NCBI RefSeq assembly: GCF_021462225.1
Contig: NC_061797.1
Coordinates: 41,744,147 to 41,808,146, forward strand
Reading direction: 5' to 3'
Length of the DNA: 64,000 nt
Source: Girardinichthys multiradiatus
Lineage: Eukaryota; Chordata; Actinopteri; Cyprinodontiformes; Goodeidae
Shown in pieces: positions 11,730 through 23,097 of this stretch. Below the pieces are notes generated by a model that searched no databases, had not been told where the DNA came from, and saw only the letters and a list, made by a program, of their open reading frames with translations. How positions within the stretch are numbered: the first letter of the stretch is position 1; each line of letters opens with the position of its first letter. A program made the position numbers and the translations under genes.

Positions 11730-11800
11730 TGACGTCGGTCTACGTTTCTCTTGCCCTTACCTCAGCGTAACTTCTGTTGCCTAGCAACAGTGCTAGCATG
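11730..11800. promoter_or_regulatory. promoter-like patch with CRE core and perfect RFX X-box
   Basis: TGACGTCG (CRE-like) lies at 11730-11737 and GTTGCCTAGCAAC at 11776-11788. The latter is a complete inverted palindrome matching the X-box bound by RFX factors, which often drive ciliary or testis genes. On the minus strand CTGAG|GTAAGGG near 11763 could be a first-exon donor. On the plus strand an ATG at 11798 opens MKRRAVKPNKWSLK. The local sequence is GC-richer than its flanks. No transcript can be proven from sequence. Confidence 0.35.
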
Positions 11801-12856
11801 AAGCGCAGAGCTGTGAAGCCGAACAAATGGAGCCTGAAGGTTAATAACACTGTCTCTACTTTAAATGACTACATGGGTTTTATTTACCCTTTTACATATT
11901 GCTGATGGCTTATAATGCTGTTTTGTTTTAAAATGTTATTGTTTTATGATCTTGTTCATTATTCAGCCATTTAAAATGTTGAAATTGTTTTTGTCTTCAT
12001 AGATATAAAAATCTAACGCTAGATAAAATACATTGATGACAAATACCATTTGTTTAATTTATTTGTAAAGCTTTCAACAACTGAAACACTAACATATTAA
12101 CTTTAGTAGCAAAGTTTAAATCAGTTTATTTGCAGAGCATAATAATTATTGTTATTGTAAATAAACCAAACATTAATATTAGATTTCATCAAACTGAATT
12201 ATATCTGTTTAACTTCCACCCATTGGGGAAACCCAGTGGGATTTTGAAAACAATGTGCCGGGAGTCAGCTGTTCTCTCGGGGTTTAGCGCACCTCAACCA
12301 CCCGGTCAGCTGATAGCTGGCGAGGCAAGCCGGCTGCTGGGGCAGCGGATGAACACATTTGTGCAATTAAGCGATATCTTGATAAACTGATCAGATATTT
12401 TAGGTTTACACAACTACATTCTTGTCTAAAAACATTGTAAAAGTTCAGTTGTTTCACAGAAAGCGCAATATATCCAATTTTATTCACAACTTTTCTCTGT
12501 CCTCAAGCCTTTGTTCTTCCGTAGAACAATCTACTCCAACCCGCAATGTATCGTGGTATAGGGTGGGACACGGAGGATACACCGGACCCATCCTTCAAAT
12601 CTGGGGAAAAGAAGGATGCATTTGTTGGAACCTTGGAGGTTGGACAGCTTTAAATAGCATCTTCTGTTTTTAAACTGCTGCAAAACCGAACGTATTGGTC
12701 AAAAACTACGTTGGCGACTCGTTTTAGAAACATTAAAGACTCATCTTCATCAAGGGGTTTAAAAAAAAAAAAATTGGCATTTGACCTACTTTTAGAGACG
12801 GCGAAAGATGAACGTCACTGTTTTCGGCCCGCCGGTGGGCCGGCCTGGCTTAACAG

Positions 12857-14495
12857 GTTAAACAGTAAACTTAACCAAGTAAAAATTAGAGGTGGCCTGT
12901 AATTTTTACTGCTCTTAAGAAATTCTTCCCAAAGTTTGCAAAGCAAGAATCCATGATGGCACAGATGTTATCATAAAACCAGCAGAAGGAAGCTTCTTTT
13001 CAAAACTTTGAAGCTAACTGACCAAACAGGCATCATGTCCATCAAACTGGAGAATTGTTTTCCAGACAAATTAGATCAAGACATACTGATCAACTACCAG
13101 CTGTACAGTTTTGTGTCAACACTCAACCAGCGAAAAAATAAGGGAAAGGGACATGATTAGAAAGTTCTCTGAATATTGGGCAGGTATTCCTGGCCTTGTA
13201 TTGCACAGACCATTTAACAGTTCTATGCACAAACAAAGAGATCATTTATGTGCTCGACTGAAAACCATGTTGTGCCAAAGAGGACTGCACCCCTCACCTT
13301 TAGCATGCCTGCTTCGAAAAGAGAGACCAGAACGTTTCAAAAGAGCAACAACCAACTTAAAACCTCCAACACTATACCTGCATGAGTGGTTTACTATCAC
13401 CACTCAGTCAGGGAAAATGTGTTTGCATGCAGAAGCACTATTATCTTTCCAGCATAAATAAAAAAAAACATGTCTGCATTAAACAAAATATATTTAGAGA
13501 TTAATTTAACTAGCACTCTTACGCAAGGACACAAGAAAGGCTTACCTACACATGCTTTTGGCAAAGTCAACTAATTGGCTCCAACATTAACTAAATAAAC
13601 TACAAGTGCAGCTTACTTTGAAACATTGAGTGGGTTAGATTACATTTAAATGCTTGTTAATATGATCATCCTCTTGTTGTGTCTGAGCCCTGGAGCAGCA
13701 AACTGGTGCCAGTTTCACATCTCGGCAATTTCACATCTTGGCAGACAGGAAAAAGAACAATCCAATTTCAGAAGTACAGAGGGTGTGGGATTCCACCTGA
13801 AACACAGACAGGCCTGCAAACGGTCAACTTGTATGTATTGGATACAGCAGAATGTCTTGGCACAAGAATGACTGGAGGACATATACAGAGGTCAACTTTA
13901 GGTCACAATACTTTTAAGCCCAAAAGATGTGTTTTATTGAGGAACTTAAAACAGCTCAGTCTCTGAATATACCTTTTTTGTCCAGATGAAGAAAAATTAT
14001 AGTTGAAATCTATTATACAATAAATTCTTATTTAAAGTTGCAAACAACTGGTAAATTCCCAGTTTCTGAAGACATTTTTTCACCTTGATTTATACAAATA
14101 AATCTTTTGAGGCACAAAGCCCTTTTTCAAGAGCAACCTGTTTTAAATAGACATACAAGACAATATGTTAAAACAGACAATACTTTGTACATTTATTGCA
14201 ACAAAATAAAATAAATATAAAACTGCAAAAAACTGCAATTCACCTAAACCCGTGTAAAAAGACCATTCTTGAAAAAAGAATGAAATATTTCCAAGAGATG
14301 CCCAGATATATTTTACCATAAAATGTCTTGGGTCGAATTCATAATAAACTGCAATTGGATCCCTCTGTGATTGCTAATGTGTATATGTTATTTTCACAAT
14401 TTGTTTTTATTATTGTACATTGATAAGTACAACATGCTAAATATTCATTAATATGATTACCCACCCTATGACTATGTGAAAAGGCAGAATTATTT
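12857..14495. other. unassigned intronic stretch with one 116-codon frame
   Basis: A plus-strand frame at 13111-13461 is open for 116 codons (for example RKFSEYWAGIPGLVL, RPFNSSMHKQRDHLC), but no matching splice neighbours or known family were found. The remainder is AT-rich without recognised elements. Confidence 0.25.
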
Positions 14496-14499
14496 TGTT

Positions 14500-14990
14500 T
14501 TAATTTAGTTTACTTTAGTTCTATAAAGCCAGTTCTCAACAACTGTTACCTCAAGGCACTTAACAAACGCGTCCAACAAAATACAATCAAATAGGTCCAA
14601 TTCATACCTATACAATACAACCTTATACAATGCTATGGACCGGCTCAGAGTCAGTTAAATGCAATTTCATCCATTTTGATCATAACCATACTACAATGCG
14701 GTCAAATTCAGTTGATCATATAATGTAAATTGGTATAAAGTTATATATCTATCTATCAAAGGAAGCCAGTCAGTTGCATCAGTTGGGTCAATGTCAATTC
14801 AAAGGGGAAATTTCCCCAGGTCATTTCCTGCAATCCCTCCTCCCAAAGAAGCATGTGGCACCAGAGAAAAATTGCTCCCTGTCAACAACAATAAATGTGC
14901 AGCAGAACCTGACTTATTGTAGGCCGATGCAATAGACTGATTGAGAAGACAGAAAACAGAAACGGAAAACACAAAAATGTTCATCCATTA
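14500..14990 (-). mobile_element. old L2-type LINE 3' UTR
   Basis: The plus strand reads TATAAAGCCAGTTCTCAAC then ACCTCAAGGCACTT. Further on are diverged CCAGAGAAAAATTGCTCCCT and GTAGGCCGATGC-like blocks. These are weak copies of the 3' UTR seen better preserved at 52290-53210. It is a heavily mutated relic. Confidence 0.45.
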
Positions 14991-15421
14991 GTATTCCATT
15001 ATTATAGCAAATAGAGCTGCACAATATATTGAATCAAGAACCCCTCATGACGACTACTAAATCAAGGCACAAGACGTCGCCCGGTACGGCGGAGCCAGGG
15101 TCCCACCCTGGAGCCAGGCCTGGGGCTCATCGGAGAACGCCTGGTGGCTGGGTTGCTCCTCGCGGGACCCGGCCGGACCAAGCAAGAACGAGAAACATCC
15201 CCCAGTGGGCCCACCACATGCAGGGGGAACCATGAGGGACTGGTGCAAAGAGGATTGGGCGGCGGACGAAGGTGGAGACCTCGGCAGCCCGATTCCCCCC
15301 GAGGGCTTAGGCTGGCTCTAGGGACGTGGAATGTCAACTCGCTGGGGGGAAGGAGCCTGGGCTTGTGCGGGAGGTCGAGAGATATTGACTAGAAATAGTT
15401 GGGCACACCTCCACGCACAGC

Positions 15422-15883
15422 GTGGGCTCTGGAGCCCATGTCCTCGAGAGGGGCTGGACTCTCTTCTACTCTGGAGTGGCCCACGGGGAGAGGCGGCGGG
15501 CTGGGGTGGGTTTGCTTGTTGCCCCCCAGCTCAGCCGTCTCATGTTGAGGTTTATCCCAGTGGATGAGAGGGTCGCATCCCTGTGGCTTCGGGTTGGGGA
15601 CAGGTCTCTGACTGTCGTTTCGGCCTACGGGCAGAGCGGTGGTGCGGAGTACCCGGACTTGTTGGCGTCCCTGTCAGGGGTGCTGGATAGTGCCCCACCC
15701 GGGGACTCCATTATTCTGCTGGGGGACTTCAACGCCCACGGGGGAAACGACAGTGACACCTGGAGAGGCGTGATCGGGAGGAATGGCCTCCTCGATCTGA
15801 ATCCGAGCGGTGTTTTGTTATTGGACTTCTGTGCTAGTCACGGATTGTCCATAATGAACACCATGTTCATAAGGGTAACATAA
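15422..15883 (+). pseudogene. LINE apurinic-type endonuclease fragment
   Basis: The 153-codon frame carries [33 protein letters not shown] and [20 protein letters not shown]. These are the central and C-terminal parts of an exonuclease-endonuclease-phosphatase fold that nicks target DNA for target-primed reverse transcription. The N-terminal strand (GTWNVNSL) lies in another frame near 15326, so frameshifts separate them and the protein is not functional. Confidence 0.8.
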
Positions 15884-16336
15884 GGGTGTCCATCAGTGCA
15901 CTTGGCACCAGGACACCCTAGGCAGGAGGTCAATGATCGACTTTGTTGTCATATCATCAGACTTTCAGCCGTATGTTTTGGATACTCGGGTGAAGAGAGG
16001 GGCTTAGCTGTCCACTGATCACCACCTGGTGGTGAGTTGGATCCGTTGGAGAAGGAGAAAGCCGGACAAACTTGGCAGGCCCAAGCGCATAGTGAGGGTC
16101 TGCTGGGAATTTCTGGCAGAGCCCTTGGCCAGGGATGTATTCAACTCTCACCTCCGGGAGAGCTTTGACCAGATTCCGAGGGATGTTGGAGACATAGAGT
16201 CTGAGTGGACCATGTTCTCCGCATCTATTGTCGATGCTGCTGCCCGTAGCTGTGGCTGTAAGGTCTGCGAACCCGGTGGTGGACACCAGCAGTAAGGGCC
16301 GCTGTCAAGCTGAAGAAAGAGTCCTATCGGCTGTGG

Positions 16337-17203
16337 TTGGCTTGTGGGACTCCTGAGGCGGCTGACGAGTACCTTGAAGCCAAGCGTGCCATGGCCCAGG
16401 CAGTGGCAAAAACTCGGGCCTGGGAGGAGTTCGGTGAGGCCATGGAGAAGGACTACCGGTTGGCCTCAAAGCCATTCTGGCAAACCGTCCGGGGCCTCAG
16501 GAGGGGGAAGCAGTGGTTCGCCAACACTGTTTACAGTATGGATGGGAGGCTGCTGACCTCGACTGGGGACATTATCAGGCAGTGGAAGGAGTACTTTGAG
16601 GATCTCCTCAATCCTGCCATCACGCATTCCCTGGTGGAAACAGAGGCTGGGGACTCGGGGTTGGACTTTTTCATCACCCAGGCTGAAGTCACCGAGGTGG
16701 TTAAAAAGCTCCGCTGTGGCAGGGCTTTGGGGGTGGATGAGATCTGCCCTGAGTACCTCAAATCTCTGGATGTTGTGGGGGTGTCAGGGTTGACATGCCT
16801 CTTCAACATTACGTGGCGGTCGGGGACAGTGCCTCTGGACTGGCAGACTGGGGTGGTGGTCCCCCTTCATAAGAAGGGTGACCGGAGGGTGTGTTCCAAC
16901 TACAGGTGGATCACACTCCTTAGCCTCCCTGGTAAGGCCTACACCAGGGTATTGGAGAGGAGAGAACAGCCGATAGCTGAACCTCGGCTTCAGGAGGAGC
17001 AGTGTGGTTTTCGTATCGGCAGTGGAACACTGGACCAGCTCTATACCCTCTACAGGGTACTCAAGGGTTCATGGGAGTTTGCCCAACTGGTGATGGAGCC
17101 CTTTGGGGGGGCTCCATCAGTATGGAATCAGGGGCCCTTTACTAGGGGCCATCCGGTCTCTGTACAAGAGGAGCACGAGTTTGGTTCGCATTGCCGGCAC
17201 TAA
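16337..17203 (+). pseudogene. LINE reverse transcriptase, N-terminal and finger region
   Basis: A 288-codon frame includes QWKEYFEDLLNPAITH, LRCGRALGVDEICPEYL, GTVPLDWQTGVVVPLHKKGD, NYRWITLLSLPGKAYTRVLE and EEQCGFRIGSGTLDQLYTLY, the early RT motifs of APE-type LINEs. The sequence is disrupted near 17085-17100 (GSWEFAQ then out of frame), with the aspartate-bearing A motif apparently deleted. Confidence 0.8.
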
Positions 17204-17882
17204 GTCGGACCTGTTCCTGGTGCATGTTGGACTCCGGCAGGTCTGCCCTTTGTCACCGGTCCTGTTCATAACTTTTATGGACAGTATTTCTAGGCGCAAC
17301 CAAGAGCCGGAGGGGGTCTTGTTTGGTGACCAGAGAATTTCGTCTCTTCTTTTTGCAGATGACGTGGTCCTGCGGGCGCTGTGCCAGTCCGTTGTGGTGA
17401 AGAGAGAGCTGAGCCGAAAAGCGAAGCTCTCGATTTACTGGTCAGTCTACGTTCCTACCCTCACCTATGGCCATGAACTTTGGGTCATGACTGAAAGAAC
17501 GAGATCCCGGATACAAGCGGCTGAAATGAGCTTCCTCCGTAGGGTGGCTGGGCACTCCCTTAGAGATAGGGTGAGGAGCTCGGCCATCCGGGAGGGGCTC
17601 GGAGAAGAGTCGCTGCTCCTCCACATTAAGAGGAGCCAGTTGGGGTGGCTCGGGCATCTATATCGGATGCCTCCTGGACGCCTTCCTCGGGAAGTGTTTC
17701 AGGCATGTCCCACAGGGAGGAGGCCCAGGGGACGGCTCAGGACACGCTGGAGGGACTATGTCTCTCGGCTGGCCTGGGAATGCCTCGGGCTCCCCCCGGA
17801 GGAGCTGGAGGAGGTGTGTGGGGAGAGGGACGTCTTGGTGTATCTGCTGAGTATGCTGCCCCCGCGGCCCGGTCCCGGATAA
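17103..17882 (+). pseudogene. LINE reverse transcriptase palm fragment and C-terminal region
   Basis: A 259-codon frame includes GLRQVCPLSPVLFITFMDSI and the catalytic FADDVVL at about residues 83-89. It then jumps directly to VVVKRELSRKAKLSIYWSVY and ends PPRPGPG. The intact family protein would have roughly 90 more residues after FADD, so this copy is dead. It overlaps the upstream RT frame because of a frameshift. Confidence 0.8.
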
Positions 17883-17929
17883 AGCAGAAGACGACGAGTA
17901 CGAGTATGAGTACGAATATATTGAATCAC

Positions 17930-20900
17930 CAACATCATGGCAATGTAAATTTAGTGTATAGGATCTGTTTACTTGCATCCCCCTTCTACTGAGCAGTTTT
18001 ATTGCATGTTGGTAGGTTGAAAAATATAATTCAATCCAACTCTCTGCTATTCATCTGCCTGATTTATGATACAAGTTACTGTTTACCCTTGGTTAGTGGG
18101 ACAGTAGCAGATTATGCAGTGGCTAAACAATTAATAATATCACAAAATGATATTCAAAAAGCAAAAATTCCAGATTTGGTTTTGGCAGATTAGTGCGGCA
18201 TGTCCACCTGGAGAGATTATAAATCTATGTTGTAATGCGAAGGATTGTGAAGCAGAAAAGACACGCAGCATTACATTTGTCAGGTGACCATAATCAATCA
18301 AAAATGTGAGCCAGGTGACGTTTTGCACAGAAAATATTTAAAGAAGGAATTTCGATTTACAAAATCCACATCAGTTCTAATCAATTAAATTAATCACACC
18401 TCGAGATTGCCATCACTTTGTCAACGTTATACCTAGATTCTCTGCTCAATAAAATAAACAGTAGAGAATGACAGACTGCTTGGGATAAAAAAGAGCACCT
18501 GAAATAAAAAAAGGATGAAAAAAGAAAATATATCCTAATCTTGTGTGCTAATGTCTCTCTGTCACTTAAGTGTGCCTGGTAAGGCCACATGCTACAATTT
18601 ATCCTTCCACCCTGCAACAGGCAACCTTCCACCCTTTGGCCATGTACATTCTCCCTGGGCTCCCTCCATTAAATAAATTGTGCTGTAATAATCTCTTGGC
18701 TCTTAATATTGGTAGATGAGCACAGCCTATTTTGATTACCCCACTTTCAGACCCAGCCAGAACCATCTGTAATCCCCATGTTTTGCCCTCGCTACATTAA
18801 AGAAGGAATTATTTAATGGAGATGGAAAAGGAAAGGGTGCTATTCATCCTACGCAGCTCCAAACTGCCTTTTTTTTCCCTTCCAATGTAAATTAGCATTG
18901 CATGACAAGAAAATATGGTTCATGCTAATACTTTCCACTTTAAACTTTTCAATGAGCTCATGCTAACCTTTGCCTACTTCACCTTTGGTCTTGCCTCGAT
19001 CAAAAACAAGTAGAGAAATTCATTGTTGTTACAGAGTATGGTGCTCTGTCAATGAAAGCATGTTCCCCCTGCAAACCAAACAAATCAATACCCAGAAACA
19101 CTCTCGAATCAACTGTAATCAACCTGACTGAAACAGAGGACACTGATCACATTTTGTTCACAAGCATATTACACACACAAACACACATACACACAAAAAA
19201 CATTCTGGTACAGTAATTACTGTATCATTGTAGCCTTAAGTGGTTGTACATACAAGATATGGGTGCAAAATATATATTATTGAAGGCTACGGCAGTAATA
19301 TTACTAATGTCTCAGAGAACACAAGGACTGCCTTTAAAGAAATGACAATGACTCAGTATTTAATAAAGGGATGACAAATACAACTAATGAATGGAAAAAA
19401 TCCCTGTTTTTTATATAACAGTTTAATTTTATAGTTCTAAAATTAGAGATGTACAGAGAAATTGGTTCATGACCAGAATCGCATGATTTTATGCACTGAT
19501 CCATGAACAAATTGTCACAAACTAAAAGTCTGATCTTTGTTCCGATTAGAAAACATGCCATACATAAGTGAACCAAGTCGCACAGACAACACTTCTCGGA
19601 GTAGAGATTGTGACTGAATAAAGGATACTAAGTTATACAACACACTCTGCAAAAACAGAGAAATATGTTCTCTCCCAGGGCTGCGAGAACAAAATTACAT
19701 CATTCTGTTCTTGCAGCCTTGATTTGGAAGTTCTTGTTGCCTGTTCTTGTTATATCCTCAGGGAAGAATTTATTTATTGTATCATGTCCAACAAATGTTG
19801 TGTGATTGGTCAAAAATGTGGGCGTGGTTACCACACTGACAAATGCTGCAGTGTTTGGGATATATGACAACTTCCCAGGAGTTCTGTACTTAAGTTATTG
19901 TGTTGTATTAAATATTTTGGTCAGTAGGGAAGCTGTTGTTATTGCCACCTCCAATAAAATAACATATTTCTCTGTTCTAGTGGAGAATGTCCAGCCCTTT
20001 ACAGTTAAGCCCAAACACATTTTGAGTATTCAGTGAGATGTTTAGAACAGAAGACAGACAAAGCACAAAAGCTGGAAGAAGCTTCTTGAAAGGAAAATGG
20101 ATTTTCTAAAGAGACATGTCAGCTGCTCCTTTGGCCTGCTACTTCTAATCAGGCTGAGACTTCAGCAGCTAACAGGAAGCTAAGAGTATTACACCAGAGT
20201 TGCTTTGTTTGCTTTGAACATGCAGGATTTGGTGTTTTTGGAATCTCACACTTAAAGTAAGAGGTACTCAACAAGGAAAATGCATTTACCAGTTCTAAAC
20301 ATGCTAATCGAAAATATAAGATGCTAAAGACAGTTTAAAATTTCAACTCTGTTATCATGTAATGAAATTGTGTTTAACTGCAGGGCTGTATAACAGACAA
20401 CTCTTTACAAAAGAAAGTCTCCTTAAGGCTCTTGTGTAGTTACAATAAATTAGTAAATGATTAAACATTCTAACACTGCTGTTTTCTCATATGTTAAATT
20501 GGATGCCGCTTTATACTTAAATGATCATTAAAAAAAAGGTTTGCTAAAAGAAAAATGTATGAAAAGTTGGTCTGTCTTTTGAAGAAGTGAAGGAGATACT
20601 GCAATTCTATTTACTATATATATATATATATGTATATATATACATATACACATATATATTGCTATGCTATAACCTAGAGGATTTGATCTTGCAGATCATC
20701 TGTGATTCAGAGAGAAGGCTCTCTATCTTTGGGATGTTTTTGAGAAATAATTATTTTATTTTATTATTAATAATTTCACCGTCAAGACAGCTTAAGTTTT
20801 AGTTCGATCATAGAGCAGGGAAAAGTATTTGGTTATTTATAGTTCTGAAAGAGATATCAGACTTGCCTAAAATTGGAAACATGAGCTTAGAGTTTTGCAA

Positions 20901-23097
20901 ACTGGCAATATCTCAATCTCTGTCTCGGTAAAACATCTCTATTTTAGCTTAATATATTGTTAGAAACAAATGTAAAATTGTATTTTTAGGAGAAATAACA
21001 CTTTATAGTGAGAGGATGGAAGGGTTACTGCTGTGAAGGGATTAAACTGACTGACGGCTGGCAACAACATTAAGTATGATCGAGCCTTAACTGAAAAAAA
21101 ACAACAAAAAACTAAAGTTCTGATGTGCAAAATCTTCACTTCAATCACTCTGGGGAAATTCAGGGGACTTTCTAACAGATGTGTCCTCTGGGCTATGTAT
21201 CACAAGATAATTAAAAGGCTCTTCACGAATAGAGGGCTGCATCCTAATATTAGGCCTCATCGTTTGTCTAGAAACTCTACACAAAGCAGTTGCTCTGACA
21301 TAACACACTCAAAAGGCTCTGTGCAAACAGGTAGGAAAATAACAATCACCTGCTATTCATCATGAAGATCTGTAGCCAGTCCTGTGTTTAAGGAGCCTCA
21401 TTCCGCTCATCAAGCACTAAAATGATGATAGTAGCTGTAGTAGCATTAGTTTTATTATACTAGATTTACTTTTATCACACTTTTAATGTGCCTTTTTATG
21501 ATAATGTTAAATATCATTATTATTATGATGATTATAATTACTATTATTTTTATTATCTGTCATTGTGGTAGTAATAATCATTTTCCCGTTGTCTAAATTG
21601 AGTCCCTCCACTTCCACTGATATGCCTTTTGTGGATGTATGCATACAAAAAACACTGAAACAGAGACAGTATAAATCTAAGAGCTCAAGGACATCTGCAT
21701 TTATTTATAAGAGAAGCAAAGTGCAAAGGTACCAATTGCACTCGTGTAAAGTATTTCTCATGTAGCCCATTCAGCCAGTTTCTTCGTTCTTGTCTTAATT
21801 TTATTTCTCTGTTGTAAAAGTGATCCTCTGCTTAGTTGACCACATCTGCTCACAGTAAGCAGTTTGTTAGGATACCGAAAGAAGCAGTTCTGCTCTGAAT
21901 CTGGAATCGAGGCTGTAGATTGGATTATGATGCCATGTTTAATCTGCTTTTTTGCCCCCTTGCAAGATATTGCTCCTCCCCTGCTTCTTAGCGTTATACA
22001 AAACTTGACAAGAGGAGATTTTGCTGATCTCTGCTTGCAGTGATGACTCTGTGATTCCTTTTGACACTCTAATTTGGGCTTATGGAGCCAGAACTTGGAT
22101 GCAGACTTAGAAATACAACTTTCTCACTGAAACCTTTTCCCTATCAGGGTCTAATATAACCACTCTTATTTTTGGGAACTCTATTTGTAATTATCTTTTT
22201 GGCCTCTTTTTCTGACAGATTGGGATGAATGTAGCCAAGAAATACATTATTTTTCTTCATGCCTTCAATTCTGTCATTGTTATTTAATATATTGACAAAA
22301 TTAACAAATTAATATTTTTTGGTCTTTTTATCATTCACTGTGTAAATTCTTACACCACATATATTGGCCGGTATATACCGCTGTCATTGTGCAAATGCAT
22401 GATTTAAAAATATAATGATGAGTGACTAAAATAGTCAAAATACTAATTGTGGTGATAAACAGTATCCTCTCCAAACAAAGATGAGCCTGACCTTGTTTTT
22501 TTTTTAAAGTTTTCTCCTGCAGAGCATAACTAAGAAAGAAATCTAAACAAGCATCTGTTTCACTAAATGTGTCGCTGAACAATGTCCTCTTTTAGGCATG
22601 TTGCTCGAGGACACTTCAAATCCAAAACCCAGCGCCAAATCTCTGACCTTTCAGTACCAGGACAGTCTCCCCAAGCCCCAAATCACCCCTCCTCATGACA
22701 TTTAACACAGAGAGCAAAGGAACAGATGGGGACATAGGAGACATAACCAGCTGGGAGGAGAGCAGGGAAATGGGATGTATGTCTTATTTCCCTGCAAGAA
22801 TGTATGTTTTCTACTTCTTTGTTGCACTGGCATGTCCACACTTTGTTATGCATTTTTATATATTAATGTTAATCTCAAATGTGGTTGAGAGGCTGGAGCT
22901 TGTTTATCAGAGACAAACATAGTATGAACATGTTCAGATAGTTCATGTGAAACTGACTGAAGACTGGAATCATTCAAGAAAAGGGCCAACAATAAGTCTA
23001 GTTATAACTTCAAGTCTTAAGATTCGCTTAAAAGGCGTCTTTCTGCTGTAGCTCCATATCGGGAAAATGCTCTTGCATTTACCAACCACTTACTTAC
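17930..23097. other. long unassigned intronic stretch
   Basis: I recognise no exon, RNA gene or TE family here. The features seen are a TA/TG/CA microsatellite at about 20611-20660, ACAC runs near 19170-19200 and generally AT-rich sequence. Highly diverged repeats could be missed by eye. Confidence 0.3.
20611..20660. repeat. TA-rich microsatellite
   Basis: Alternating TA with a few TG and CA steps over about 50 bp. Confidence 0.9.

Larger units (their letters stand above)
9747..12856 (-). mobile_element. candidate non-autonomous piggyBac-like element
   Basis: The interval starts TTAAGCCCTAAGAGG and ends GGCCGGCCTGGCTTAA, so both ends have TTAA, the piggyBac target. The terminal bases beyond that share only GCC. 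Inside, two minus-strand exons (11127-10979 and 10639-10559) encode a basic start followed by an acidic Ser/Glu run, a layout like piggyBac transposase N-termini. No DDD catalytic domain is present, so any element is internally deleted. The boundaries are tentative. Confidence 0.35.
15037..17915 (+). mobile_element. near full-length APE-type LINE insertion with 14-bp TSD
   Basis: The insertion is flanked by perfect AATATATTGAATCA repeats at 15023-15036 and 17916-17929. It is GC-rich compared with its surroundings. In order it encodes an endonuclease (start ALGTWNVNSLGG, motif GDFNAH), a reverse transcriptase (GRALGVDEICPEYL; NYRWITLLSLPGKAYTRVL; catalytic FADDVVL) and a C-terminal block (HIKRSQLGWLGHLYRMPPGR; RWRDYVSRLAWE). 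Frameshifts interrupt the endonuclease and RT. FADDVVL is followed almost directly by LSRKAKLSIYW, indicating an internal deletion of roughly 90 codons. The family looks RTE-like, but clade assignment by eye is uncertain. Confidence 0.88.

Noticed and set aside
9743..12859. 13-bp inverted repeat AACCTGTTAAGCC / GGCTTAACAGGTT as proof of transposon ends
   Set aside because: A match of this length at this spacing is expected by chance in a window this size. It is kept only as weak support for the piggyBac idea.
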